Source: JBNLBT01 sp050303435 (lineage in GTDB: Bacteria > Pseudomonadota > Gammaproteobacteria > Xanthomonadales > Marinicellaceae). From it: a stretch of 48,866 nucleotides of DNA. Positions 1 to 7,493 of this stretch are shown here, in pieces; position 1 is the first letter of the stretch; every line of letters starts with the position of its first letter. The DNA lies in contig JBNLBT010000016.1 in NCBI GenBank assembly GCA_050303435.1, positions 1-48,866 of the forward strand, given 5' to 3'. The position numbers and the translations under genes were made by a program. The notes beneath the pieces were generated by a model that saw nothing but the letters and a program-made list of their open reading frames with translations, was not told the DNA's origin and did no database searches.

Positions 1-1
1 A

Positions 2-292
2 TCTAGATCAGACACACCCAAAGCTTTATCTATCGAATTCAATCAAGTGAGTGAATTTCGTTTTATGTCTCGAGATTCAGAAACACCCTTTACAGAGGAT
101 GATTGCTTAAATTCTTTCGGTTATTGGGTCGATGAAGATTGGGCTGATGGAGTAATTATAATTGAGCCCAATCAAACCGCTGAACCACATTGGCTTACAG
201 CAATAGATTTTATGTCTGGAGCAGTTTTAACCGTACAGGCGGAGAGTTCAAATGCTATAGTCATGGCGCTAAAAATAGTGCCTGTCGGATAG
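2..292 (+). CDS. 3' end of an unrecognised protein (partial at window edge)
   Basis: I do not recognise this protein. The reading frame is open from base 2 through to the stop at 290-292, so the gene probably begins left of the window. A GTG at 47 could start an independent 81-aa protein, but no convincing ribosome binding site precedes it. The visible part is acidic, with several Asp/Glu and aromatic residues around the SFGYWVDEDWADG stretch, and has no membrane segment. Base composition is AT-rich like the next two genes and unlike the rest of the window. A small acidic cytoplasmic protein beside another orphan gene would fit an immunity-type protein, but that is a guess from size and context only. 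Confidence 0.4.
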   Translation, partial: SRSDTPKALSIEFNQVSEFRFMSRDSETPFTEDDCLNSFGYWVDEDWADGVIIIEPNQTAEPHWLTAIDFMSGAVLTVQAESSNAIVMALKIVPVG

Positions 293-372
293 TTTGTTCA
301 CTGACTTTTCGCTGAACCAGCACAAAACACCACACCTCAAACTGCCACCACACTTTACCTTTTGTTTAATTT

Positions 373-771
373 ATGAAAATTCAATCATTATCAGATATCG
401 ACAAACTTCCATCGGTTTTAGACGTTGAAGAGGTGAGTCAAAGGTTGATCGAGTTAATCCGGGTTCTTCGCGATGAAAACATTGATCCTTTGCAAGGGGC
501 GATGGCCATAAATGATTTACTTTCTTATCGGGGATACAGCGATAAGGAAATCAGCATTGAAGCATCCATTCATGTTCTGGAATGGACAAAAGAGAATTAT
601 GAGGACGAGAATCGACCGGATTTGGTTGAGTGGTCCATTGCCAATGTTGCGAATATGCAAAGGGAATTGGCAATGGAGTTTCTTATATTCAGGTTGTCAC
701 ACTGCGAAAACGCGTTTGAAACAAGAGAGCTGACAGAAGCGCTCAATGAAATTGGTGTAAAAGCAAAATAA
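373..771 (+). CDS. Hypothetical protein, 132 aa, AT-rich island
   Basis: I do not recognise the family. The protein is predicted soluble, mostly helical and acidic, with no signal peptide or membrane segment. It begins MKIQSLSDIDKLP and ends in a helical region. The ATG at 373 is preceded by a T-rich stretch without a clear Shine-Dalgarno sequence. It lies 80 bases after the partial gene at the window edge and about 30 bases before the trypsin-like protease gene, all on the plus strand, so the three may be co-transcribed. AT-rich codon use sets it apart from the conserved genes further right. Confidence 0.55.
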   Translation: MKIQSLSDIDKLPSVLDVEEVSQRLIELIRVLRDENIDPLQGAMAINDLLSYRGYSDKEISIEASIHVLEWTKENYEDENRPDLVEWSIANVANMQRELAMEFLIFRLSHCENAFETRELTEALNEIGVKAK

Positions 772-800
772 GCTGCCATTCTTTTGGATGCTGGTGAGGA

Positions 801-1553
801 ATGTTGGAAATACACAGACAGATTGAACGATACAGGGATAGGTTGACTCTTGCTGTGGTGGTGCCAAAGGGAAATGGTTTTGAGTTTGTGGGGTCGGGTT
901 TTATTTTGCAGTATCGCGACAGGCATTTTTTTATTTCGGCAAAACATGTCATTGAAGAAATAAAAGGTTCACCCGGGTCAAAGGCAGTCCGTCTGTTTTC
1001 ACATAAGAACGATCACTTGTTTTGTATATTCAAGCACACGGAAGCTTTCAATTTTCATTCGTTGTTGGATTTGGCAGCAGCAGAAATTAACAATGAAAAA
1101 CTGAGTGTTCTGGATCAAAAGTTTATTGATCAAATTAAAATAGACGAATCGTTAATTGGAGATGTATCGGGGATCGAGAATCATTTAATGTTTGTTACCG
1201 GATTTCCTGTCTCACAAAACAAGGTTTTTAATTCTGAGATTAAATCAAAGCCTTGGGCCATTGAACTTATGTTTGATTCAAACAATATCCCTGAGGAAAT
1301 TTTGCAAAGTGCGGAATACATTTTTTTGCAGTTAAGAAAAAAGGGCTATAAAGGAATGGATGGCGGCTTTATCAATATTCCTTCTATTCAAGGCATGAGT
1401 GGCGGTCCATTGTGGTCGACGCCTCAATCCACCTTGGATGAAGTCAAATTAACCGGTATGTTATTTGAATACCATGAAAAGAAAAAAAGAACGGTTATTT
1501 GTCATTCCATTGTTGCGATTCTGAGTGAATTGGATGGATTGATTGGGGCTTGA
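801..1553 (+). CDS. Trypsin-like serine peptidase domain protein
   Basis: This 250-aa protein has the layout of a chymotrypsin-fold (S1-like) protease. A GSGF strand is followed by ISAKHV with His49, Asp90 lies in LLDLAAAEI, and Ser200 in GMSGGPLW is the GxSGGP nucleophile motif. All three catalytic positions are present, so activity is plausible. There is no signal peptide, transmembrane helix or PDZ domain, so it is probably cytoplasmic and unlike the periplasmic DegP type. ATG 801 is the first possible start because an in-frame stop lies at 795-797; the GAGG at 796-799 is unusually close to it, so TTG 804 is an alternative. AT-rich composition and orphan neighbours suggest horizontal transfer. 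Substrate unknown. Confidence 0.75.
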   Translation: MLEIHRQIERYRDRLTLAVVVPKGNGFEFVGSGFILQYRDRHFFISAKHVIEEIKGSPGSKAVRLFSHKNDHLFCIFKHTEAFNFHSLLDLAAAEINNEKLSVLDQKFIDQIKIDESLIGDVSGIENHLMFVTGFPVSQNKVFNSEIKSKPWAIELMFDSNNIPEEILQSAEYIFLQLRKKGYKGMDGGFINIPSIQGMSGGPLWSTPQSTLDEVKLTGMLFEYHEKKKRTVICHSIVAILSELDGLIGA

Positions 1554-1677
1554 CTTTCTCTGATGAGCTAACATTTATTTAGAAAGTTTGCAGTGATGCA
1601 TTTATGGGTGGTGTTTTTTGGGGGTGTGGTATACTTGGGGGGTGTTTTGGCTGTGCGAGGTGATTGGAGTGGATGGC

Positions 1678-1854
1678 ATGAAGAAAATGCGAAAATACAA
1701 AGAGATGTCGGCTGCGGAGCGGTTGATTCGGCATCCGGAGTCGCGCAAGCGTCTGGATGCGTTGGTGCAGGCGTTTTGTGACTCGCGTGCGTTGCGCGAT
1801 GCGGATGAGAGCGAGGCGTGTGAGGGATTGATGCCGCCGGCGGATAAACACTGA
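1678..1854 (+). CDS. Small basic hypothetical protein, 58 aa
   Basis: This short gene encodes a Lys/Arg-rich, probably helical protein starting MKKMRKYKEMSAAERL and ending in a Pro/Ala tail. I do not recognise it. ATG 1678 was preferred over an in-frame ATG at 1618 because the extra 20 residues are Trp/Val-rich, unlike the rest, and a GGAG lies upstream of 1678. It sits alone between the protease gene and the membrane-protein gene at 1900. A TATACT hexamer at 1630-1635 could be its -10 element, without a good -35. Reality of the gene is moderately likely: codon use is GC-rich at third positions, consistent with genuine coding in this genome. Confidence 0.5.
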   Translation: MKKMRKYKEMSAAERLIRHPESRKRLDALVQAFCDSRALRDADESEACEGLMPPADKH

Positions 1855-1899
1855 CGCGTCGGCTGAAGCGGCCACACACCCCAACCCACACACATCCCC

Positions 1900-2673
1900 G
1901 TGAACATCGCTTTTCCTGCGCTGGTTATTTCCTTCTTTTTTCTCCCTGGACTGATTTTCGCCAACCGGGTGTTGGTGCTCGATGGCAACAGTTCCACCGA
2001 TCGGCCGTTTTCGCACGGTTTGATCATTTCCCTGATGACCGCGCCGCTGATTCATGCGGTGGCGGTGTGGTTGCTCAATTTGCTGCCACTGGTGCCGGAC
2101 ATTGACGTCAATGTGTCGGTGTTTTTCAGCGCGGTGAATTCCGACACCGCGGCCTTGAATCTGCCCAATCTGTTTCAGTTCAGCGGTTATGTGTTGCTCA
2201 GCGTGGCGCTGGCGCGTGTGTTGGCCGGGGGCTACAGCCTGTTGCGACAAAAGTTGCTGTTTCTGGCCTTGGGGCGGGGCAACAAGACGCTGTACCGCAG
2301 CTGCAAATACGATTCGGACTGGTACAATTTTTTTAACGGCTGGAGCGCGCACGTGCCGGACACCTTTTTGTCGGCCGACGGCGCGGCCGCTGTGGGGCGG
2401 GTGGCCAAGCGCGACGTGGTGATCATTCTGGTGTACCAGGAAGCCGAGAGCAAAATCACCTACGTCGGCACGGTGGTGGATTTCACGCCGTCGCGCGACG
2501 GCGAGCTGATTTCCCTGGTGCTGGACGTGGTGGAGGTGATTCGCCGCGGGCTGCGCCATGAACTGGACAAGCCCACGCGCATGCTGTTTTTTGCCAACCG
2601 CATTCTGCATCTGGAATCGAACATCTTTGATTACACCGACGCGCAGCTGGAAGAGATGCGCGGCGACAAATAG
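1900..2673 (+). CDS. Membrane protein, DUF6338-like (tentative)
   Basis: A 257-aa protein with an N-terminal hydrophobic helix containing FFFLPGL (about residues 3-22), a second hydrophobic stretch near residues 40-62, possibly a third near 90-105, and a long soluble C-terminal domain with a beta-rich section (VVIILVYQEA ... YVGTVVDF). The layout resembles DUF6338-type inner-membrane proteins of unknown function, but I recall this only in outline. It starts with GTG at 1900; no in-frame ATG nearby fits better. It stands alone, convergent with the LRR-like gene at 2742. No catalytic motif is visible. Confidence 0.6.
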   Translation: MNIAFPALVISFFFLPGLIFANRVLVLDGNSSTDRPFSHGLIISLMTAPLIHAVAVWLLNLLPLVPDIDVNVSVFFSAVNSDTAALNLPNLFQFSGYVLLSVALARVLAGGYSLLRQKLLFLALGRGNKTLYRSCKYDSDWYNFFNGWSAHVPDTFLSADGAAAVGRVAKRDVVIILVYQEAESKITYVGTVVDFTPSRDGELISLVLDVVEVIRRGLRHELDKPTRMLFFANRILHLESNIFDYTDAQLEEMRGDK

Positions 2674-2680
2674 AACCCGG

Positions 2681-2739
2681 GAGTCAGGCCGCTTGAGAAA
2701 GGGGTGGCCGACAGGCCCATCGGGGCGGTCCGGTGACTC
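2681..2739. terminator. Imperfect inverted repeat at a convergent gene junction
   Basis: Between two convergent genes, GAGTCA (2681-2686) and TGACTC (2734-2739) are perfect complements and enclose further GC-rich partial complementarity. There is no U-tract on either strand, so a simple intrinsic terminator is not shown. A bidirectional transcription-end structure is an inference from position. Confidence 0.25.
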
Positions 2740-2741
2740 AA

Positions 2742-3677
2742 TCAGGCGCCATAGTTTTCAAATGTGATCTGAATGTGCGGTTTCTTTTTTGTGCCGGCTC
2801 TGTACAGCCGGGTCATTTTTTTGCCTGAATTCTCCGCCACAGAACGGATCTGTTGATCGGTCACTTCGCTGTCAAACAGGCCGACCATCTTTAACCTGGG
2901 CAAACGCAGCAGCGCTTCCCAGTTGAGGTTGATGTGTTCACCGTTGCTCCATATTTTTTCCAGATGGTGCAGGTTTTCAATGCCCTGCAAATCCAGCACG
3001 CACCCGGCTTCAATCAAGCGCAGAAATCTTAATTCGGGCATGCCGCCCGGCTGAATCGTGCCGTGCGCTTTTTTGACGTGTTCACATTCAAGCCATTGAA
3101 GTCGGGTCAGCGAATTGATGGCGTCGATGTCGGAATAGTTTCTGGCCCGCACGATGGACAGTTCTTCAAGGTCGCTGTTGATGCCCTCAAGTGTCTCCAG
3201 GTTGCCTTGCAGCACGCTGAATTTTTTCAGGCGTCTGGCGCAGTTCAATTGAGTGATCCCGGCTGGCGTGTAAGCGCTTACACTCAAGCCGTTGATTCGG
3301 CTGATTTGATTCACCTGGTCTGCAATTTTTCTGTCCCATTGTACGGCCAGAAAGTCCAGTTTTTTAAACAAGGAAAGGTCAATGGAGTTCTTTGGCACAG
3401 AGGAAACATTTAAGTGCTGTACGTGTTCACTGAATTGCTCCAATCCCTCGACCACAGCAGAAGTGTCAAGCCACAGCGCTGTGACTTTGCCGGCGTCGTT
3501 GCCCAGGTCAGGGAGAATAAAATTTTGTTCTCGACCGCCGCTCAGTTTCAATGTGTCAAACGCGTGTGCTTTGAATGCGTGGGTGGTCTGCTGGTCCCAG
3601 CCAAAGTGGCATTCACAACGCGGCAATGGGTTGGACAATTGCGGCATTAAACGCACTTCGGGTTGTACTTGCATCAT
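2742..3677 (-). CDS. Leucine-rich-repeat-like hypothetical protein
   Basis: The 311-aa product contains several irregular repeats of about 20-23 residues with leucines at LRR-like spacing, for example LDFLAVQW, LKKFSVLQGNLETLEGI, LEELSIV, LQWLECEHV, LRFLRLIEAG and LKMVGLFD, between about residues 65 and 285. This suggests a solenoid used for protein binding. There is no signal peptide or membrane helix, so a cytoplasmic location is expected. The N-terminus has a short Cys/His stretch (CECHFGW). The start is the first of two adjacent ATG codons (3677 and 3674). It lies downstream of the DUF3011 gene on the same strand, separated by a strong hairpin. The function is unknown. Confidence 0.6.
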   Translation of the reverse strand: MMQVQPEVRLMPQLSNPLPRCECHFGWDQQTTHAFKAHAFDTLKLSGGREQNFILPDLGNDAGKVTALWLDTSAVVEGLEQFSEHVQHLNVSSVPKNSIDLSLFKKLDFLAVQWDRKIADQVNQISRINGLSVSAYTPAGITQLNCARRLKKFSVLQGNLETLEGINSDLEELSIVRARNYSDIDAINSLTRLQWLECEHVKKAHGTIQPGGMPELRFLRLIEAGCVLDLQGIENLHHLEKIWSNGEHINLNWEALLRLPRLKMVGLFDSEVTDQQIRSVAENSGKKMTRLYRAGTKKKPHIQITFENYGA

Positions 3678-3700
3678 CCACCGGTTGATTTAAGGGGGGT

Positions 3701-3725
3701 GAAACCCCGGTCGTTCCGGGGTTTC
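3701..3725 (-). terminator. Perfect 10-bp hairpin after the DUF3011 gene
   Basis: GAAACCCCGG (3701-3710), loop TCGTT, then CCGGGGTTTC (3716-3725) form a perfect 10-bp stem with a 5-nt loop, 17 bases after the stop of the gene ending at 3742 on the minus strand. No U-run follows on the minus strand, so it may be a weak intrinsic terminator or an mRNA-stabilising 3' end. Confidence 0.5.
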
Positions 3726-3741
3726 GGTGACTTGAGAGGCT

Positions 3742-4959
3742 CTAGCGCTGCACGCGGAATTCGGCGCGGCAGCCGCGGGTGACCCAGATGGCGTTGTTCT
3801 TGACGCCCCAGTAGCCGTCGCAATGGCTGCGGCTGAGTTTTTTCTCCATGTCCACGCGTCGGTGCGGGCCGATCGGGCAGGTTTCCATGCGGTCGTTGCG
3901 GGATTCGCATTTGACGATTTCCACGCGTTGTCCCTGACCGTGGCCGTAACCGTGTCCGGGTCCGCCGCTGCGTTGCAGGCTGAAACGCGCCTGGCAGCCG
4001 TCGGTGACCCACACGCCGCCGCGGTCATAGCCCCAGTGGCCGTCGCAGCTGCTGCGCGACATTTGGTCGATCAGTTCCACGCCGCGGCTGGTGTCGGCGT
4101 GGCAGTATTCACGGCGGTTGTTTTTCGAGCGGCACACCAGGGTGTCGCGACCGGCCTGGCCGAAATTCGGTGGACGCCAGTCTTGCTGGCGCGGGCCGCG
4201 GGTCACGGTGAAGCGGGCGCGGCAGCCGTTGTCGACCCAGATGCCGTTGCGGTCGTGTCCCCAGTTGCCGCGGCAATCGGAGCGTGAAAGCTGTTCCACC
4301 AGCTGCGCCTGGCCGCGGGTGTCGGCGGGGCAGTGGCGGTAGCGGTTGTCCTGCGAGGCGCAGGTGATGTATTCGTCCGGGCTGGCCTGGGAGTATTGGC
4401 GGGTGACGTGAAAGTCGGCGCGGCAGCCGTTGCTGACCCAGATGTGGTTGTTGTTGTAACCCCAGTTGCCGCGGCAGTCCGAGCGGCTCAACTGATGCAC
4501 CAGCTGCACATCGGCGTTGCGCAGGTTGTGGCGGCAGGTGGTGTGGCGGTAGTCCACCGACTCGCAGCGCAGCACGTCGTCCATGCCGCCGTAGTAATCG
4601 CTGTAGCGGTCGATGCGGAATTCCGCGCGGCAGCCTTCGATCACCCAGATGCCCATGTAGTCATAACCCCAGTTGCCGCGGCAGTCGGCCTTGGAAATCT
4701 GCCGGATCAGTCGCACGCCGCCGCGGGTGTCGGCGTAACAGTGGTTGCGCCGGTGGTCGATGGATTCACACACCAGCGTTTCACCCTGTCCGTACTGGCG
4801 GTGTTTTTCGTTCTGGTATTTGTGCGCCTGTTCACGGCTCTGGTTGTCGGAAGAATTGTGCTGGTAGGACAGCCGGTCCAATTCTTCATGCGCCACATCC
4901 TGTGCCCAGGCGGCGGTGATCAGCAGTGTCATGCACGCGGTCATCAGCGATTTCATCAT
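3742..4959 (-). CDS. Secreted protein with five tandem DUF3011 repeats
   Basis: The 405-aa product begins with a signal peptide ending near AAWA (residue 19), then a short polar linker rich in Gln/Asn/His. Five repeats of about 60 residues follow. Each has the pattern C-x(6-8)-C, then [QK]xSxxxC.G.WG, then a GIWV-type strand and GC[RQ]A.F, so four Cys are regularly spaced and may form disulfides in the periplasm. This is the DUF3011 signature. The repeats are separated by charged or Gly/His-rich spacers such as GPGHGYGHGQGQ. No enzymatic motif is visible; a binding or structural role is an inference. A TAGAAT -10-like element (minus strand, 4990-4995) and a GGAG-type site precede the ATG. Confidence 0.85.
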   Translation of the reverse strand: MMKSLMTACMTLLITAAWAQDVAHEELDRLSYQHNSSDNQSREQAHKYQNEKHRQYGQGETLVCESIDHRRNHCYADTRGGVRLIRQISKADCRGNWGYDYMGIWVIEGCRAEFRIDRYSDYYGGMDDVLRCESVDYRHTTCRHNLRNADVQLVHQLSRSDCRGNWGYNNNHIWVSNGCRADFHVTRQYSQASPDEYITCASQDNRYRHCPADTRGQAQLVEQLSRSDCRGNWGHDRNGIWVDNGCRARFTVTRGPRQQDWRPPNFGQAGRDTLVCRSKNNRREYCHADTSRGVELIDQMSRSSCDGHWGYDRGGVWVTDGCQARFSLQRSGGPGHGYGHGQGQRVEIVKCESRNDRMETCPIGPHRRVDMEKKLSRSHCDGYWGVKNNAIWVTRGCRAEFRVQR

Positions 4960-4989
4960 GGACTCACACTCCGGTTGATTGTGCTGTAC

Positions 4990-4995
4990 ATTCTA
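4990..4995 (-). promoter_or_regulatory. Candidate -10 element for the DUF3011 gene
   Basis: On the minus strand the sequence reads TAGAAT about 30 bases before the start codon at 4959. Possible -35 hexamers upstream match poorly, so this is a partial promoter call. Confidence 0.35.
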
Positions 4996-5034
4996 GCTTT
5001 TTTTGCTGAATATTGCATGAATGTTGCCGACCCT

Positions 5035-5790
5035 TCAGCACAGGTAGCCGCCGTCCACCGGGATGCTGGTGCCGGTCATGTAGCTGGCGTGATCCGAGGC
5101 CAGGAAGGCATAGATGCCGGCGATTTCGCGCGGCTTGGCCACCCGGTTCATGGGGATCTGCGGCAGGATCATGTTGAGCATCTGTTCGTTCTGGGTCAGC
5201 GCCGCGGCGAACTGGGTGTCGGTCAATCCCGGCAGCACCGCGTTGACGCGGATGTTGTGGCGCGCGCATTCTTTGGCAAAGGCTTCGGTCAGGCTGATGA
5301 TGGCGGCTTTGCTGACCGAATAAATGCCCTGGTTGAAGCCGGCGACGCGGCCGTTGACCGAGGCGGTGTTGATGATGCTGCCGCCGCCGTGGGTCTTCAT
5401 CAGACGCCCGGCCAGCTGGCTCATGTGAAAATAGCCTTCGATGTTGACTTCAATGGTTTTGCGCATGGCCGCTTCCGGGGTGTCCAGAATGTGGCCGAAA
5501 TAGGGATTGGCCGCGGCGTTGTTGATCAACACATCGAGGCGCCCGTGGCGGTCCTTGATGGCTTTGATCAGGGCTTCGCGTGAGGCCGCCTCGCCGTTGT
5601 GACAGACTTCGGTTTCCACCGCGCCGCCATTGGCGCGGATGCGTTCGGCGACTTTGTCCAGGCCGTCCTGTTTGCGGCTGGAAATGATCACCTGCGCGCC
5701 GCTGGCGGCGAACAATTCGGCGATGGCCTGACCGATGCCACGGCTGGCCCCGGTGATTAAGGCGACTTTGCCAGTCAATTCAATGTTCAT
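5035..5790 (-). CDS. SDR-family oxidoreductase (FabG-like)
   Basis: This 251-aa classical short-chain dehydrogenase/reductase has the cofactor motif TGASRGIG at residues 13-20, NNAAAN at 90-95, and the catalytic set Asn116, Ser144, Tyr157, Lys161. It ends with the usual SIPVDGGYL. An Arg after the second strand (SSRK) points to NADP(H), but this is not certain. It is the last gene of the minus-strand acyl-CoA operon and overlaps the kinase gene by 11 bases, so it probably acts on a hydroxyacyl- or ketoacyl-CoA made there. An AGAGGAGAG ribosome site supports the start. It is not the fatty-acid-synthesis FabG, which lies at 30421. Confidence 0.85.
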   Translation of the reverse strand: MNIELTGKVALITGASRGIGQAIAELFAASGAQVIISSRKQDGLDKVAERIRANGGAVETEVCHNGEAASREALIKAIKDRHGRLDVLINNAAANPYFGHILDTPEAAMRKTIEVNIEGYFHMSQLAGRLMKTHGGGSIINTASVNGRVAGFNQGIYSVSKAAIISLTEAFAKECARHNIRVNAVLPGLTDTQFAAALTQNEQMLNMILPQIPMNRVAKPREIAGIYAFLASDHASYMTGTSIPVDGGYLC

Positions 5791-6814
5791 GCATGCTCTC
5801 CTCTGCGTGGTTGATCAGCGTGCGGCAGAAGGCGCCGAACTGGCTGAATTGTGGATTGGGGTGTTGGCTCTGGCGGTTGCGGCAGTGGATTTGTTGCACG
5901 ATGCCGGCCAGACGGAACAGCCCGAAAACATAGTAATAATGGTAATCGTCCAGCGACTGGCCGCTGGCGCTGGCGTAGGCGTGCACGAATTCATCGCGGG
6001 TGTACATGCCATGCAGGTGGGTCGGCAGCATGCGCAAGGCCTGCATTGCCGGTGGATCGTCGGCCTGCACCCAATAGGCCAGTGAACAGCCGACGTCCAT
6101 CCAGGGGTCGCCGACGGTGGCCATTTCCCAGTCCAGCACGCCGATCAGGCGCGCAGGTTCGCTGGGCGAGAACACCAGATTGTCAAATTTGTAGTCGTTG
6201 TGGATCGGGCCATACGGCCGATCGTCCGCAGGCAGGTTCTTGTGCAACCAGCGGCTGATGGCCACGCCGTCGGGCACGTCTTCGGTGCGCGCATCGGCGT
6301 AGCGCTGGATCCAGCCCGACACCTGGCGCTCGATGTAGCCGCGGCCTTTGTTGAAGGCCTGCAGCACGTCGGCGTCGCAGCGGTGCAGTTGCGCCAGACC
6401 GTCGATCAGCGACTGGCACAGGGCCGGGCGGATGGCGGGCACGTAGACCTCGGGCAGGGGGTTGCGGATCACCGTGCCTTCAATCACCTGCATCAGGTAA
6501 AACGGTTTGCCCAGCACCGCGGTGTCTTCACACAACAACGTGACCTCGGGGCACAGCGGGTAGTGCGGGTGCAGCTGTTCAAGCACCCGGTATTCGCGCG
6601 CCATGTCGTGTGCCGAGGCGGCTTTGCGGCCGTCCGGCGCGGTGCGCACAATCCACTGCTGCGCGCCCGAACGCAGCAGAAAAGTCAGGTTTGAGGCGCC
6701 GCCGTGGATCGCTTGCAGCTGCGCCTGCGCGGGGTCAAAATCCGGCAGGTTGCGGCTCAAATGCGCCAGCAGCGCGGCGGGGTCAAGGCCCCGAATTTGG
6801 GTGTTCTGATTCAT
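5780..6814 (-). CDS. APH-type phosphotransferase, ACAD10/11 or LvaA kinase-like
   Basis: This 344-aa small-molecule kinase has the aminoglycoside-phosphotransferase fold. It has HGGASNLTF near residues 37-45 (nucleotide loop), the Brenner-type catalytic motif HNDYKFDN at 205-212, and DWE at 228-230 for metal binding. The start at 6814 (MNQNTQ) is preferred over an upstream ATG at 6853, because the extra residues are Cys-rich and lie within the TetR coding end; the chosen start overlaps the tetR gene by 32 bases. Known relatives next to acyl-CoA dehydrogenases, such as the LvaA kinase and the kinase domain of ACAD10/11, phosphorylate 4-hydroxyacyl-CoA. The same job is inferred here from the operon. 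Antibiotic resistance is unlikely. Confidence 0.8.
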   Translation of the reverse strand: MNQNTQIRGLDPAALLAHLSRNLPDFDPAQAQLQAIHGGASNLTFLLRSGAQQWIVRTAPDGRKAASAHDMAREYRVLEQLHPHYPLCPEVTLLCEDTAVLGKPFYLMQVIEGTVIRNPLPEVYVPAIRPALCQSLIDGLAQLHRCDADVLQAFNKGRGYIERQVSGWIQRYADARTEDVPDGVAISRWLHKNLPADDRPYGPIHNDYKFDNLVFSPSEPARLIGVLDWEMATVGDPWMDVGCSLAYWVQADDPPAMQALRMLPTHLHGMYTRDEFVHAYASASGQSLDDYHYYYVFGLFRLAGIVQQIHCRNRQSQHPNPQFSQFGAFCRTLINHAEESMHEH

Positions 6815-7493
6815 GGTGCAGTATACGGTCCAACAGTTGCAGCAAGCGCTCACAGTATTGATCGACGTCGATGGACCGGGCGCTGTACTTCCAGGTTTTC
6901 AGGTACCAGTCCTGCAACATCGGTTTCAACATGGTAGCGGTAAATTCGGCGTCATGGCAAGTAAATTCTCCCGCCATCTGACCGGCTTTGAGCAATTGCA
7001 ACAGGTGCGTCTCCACCCACTGTTCCGAGGCCAGCGCGGCTTTGCGCTGCGGCGGATTGAGGTGGCGGCATTCCATGAAGCTGAAGTAATACCACGGCTG
7101 CATCCGTTCGCTCAGATGCAGGTGGGTGCGCAGCAGCTGTGTGAGCCGTTCGCGGGCGCTGCCGGGGCCGTTGATGATCGGTTCAAAATGCGCCTGCGCC
7201 AGGGCATACAGGGTCTGGCCGATGACGTCGGCCATGGGTGTTTTGCTGCGGATGTAGGCGTACAGCCCGCCGGTGCTCACGCCGCAGCTGCGCGACAGCA
7301 TGCGCACGGTCATGGCCTTGAAGCCGTGGCGTTGCGACAGCGCGAAGGCGTGGGTGAAGATGCGTTCGATCTTGGCCGGTGCCAGACGCGGATTGCGGAT
7401 GGAAAAACGGTTGGCCGGCAGGGCGTGCGCGAACACCCAGGGGCTGGTGTAGCGGCGGCTGAATTCGCGTTTGAATGCGGCGTAATCGGACAT
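6783..7493 (-). CDS. TetR/AcrR-family transcriptional regulator
   Basis: The 236-aa protein has a TetR-type helix-turn-helix at about residues 41-85: KIERIFTHAF, GFKAMTVRMLSRSCGVSTGGLYAYIRSK in two parts, with the usual GxLYxYIxxK ending. It carries about 40 extra N-terminal residues before the domain. The C-terminal two thirds would bind an effector, probably an acyl-CoA given the neighbours. It starts with ATG 7493 overlapping the dehydrogenase stop by one base (TGATG), indicating translational coupling. It is likely to act on the near-palindrome at 8725-8744 between the two divergent halves of the locus and so to regulate itself. Confidence 0.85.
   Translation of the reverse strand: MSDYAAFKREFSRRYTSPWVFAHALPANRFSIRNPRLAPAKIERIFTHAFALSQRHGFKAMTVRMLSRSCGVSTGGLYAYIRSKTPMADVIGQTLYALAQAHFEPIINGPGSARERLTQLLRTHLHLSERMQPWYYFSFMECRHLNPPQRKAALASEQWVETHLLQLLKAGQMAGEFTCHDAEFTATMLKPMLQDWYLKTWKYSARSIDVDQYCERLLQLLDRILHHESEHPNSGP

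Noticed and set aside
1579..2610. Minus-strand frame of 343 codons
   Set aside because: Opposite the membrane-protein gene; composition is His/Gln/Arg-rich, typical of antisense reading in GC-rich DNA.
3742..4959. Assembly artefact explaining the five repeats
   Set aside because: The repeats and their spacers differ clearly at the protein level, so they are not copies of one misassembled unit.
4333..5583. Long plus-strand frame of 416 codons
   Set aside because: It is antisense to the DUF3011 and SDR genes, Ala/Val-rich from GC-rich third positions, and resembles no family.
5780..6814. Aminoglycoside resistance gene
   Set aside because: The fold is shared, but the operon with acyl-CoA dehydrogenase and SDR points to acyl-CoA metabolism.
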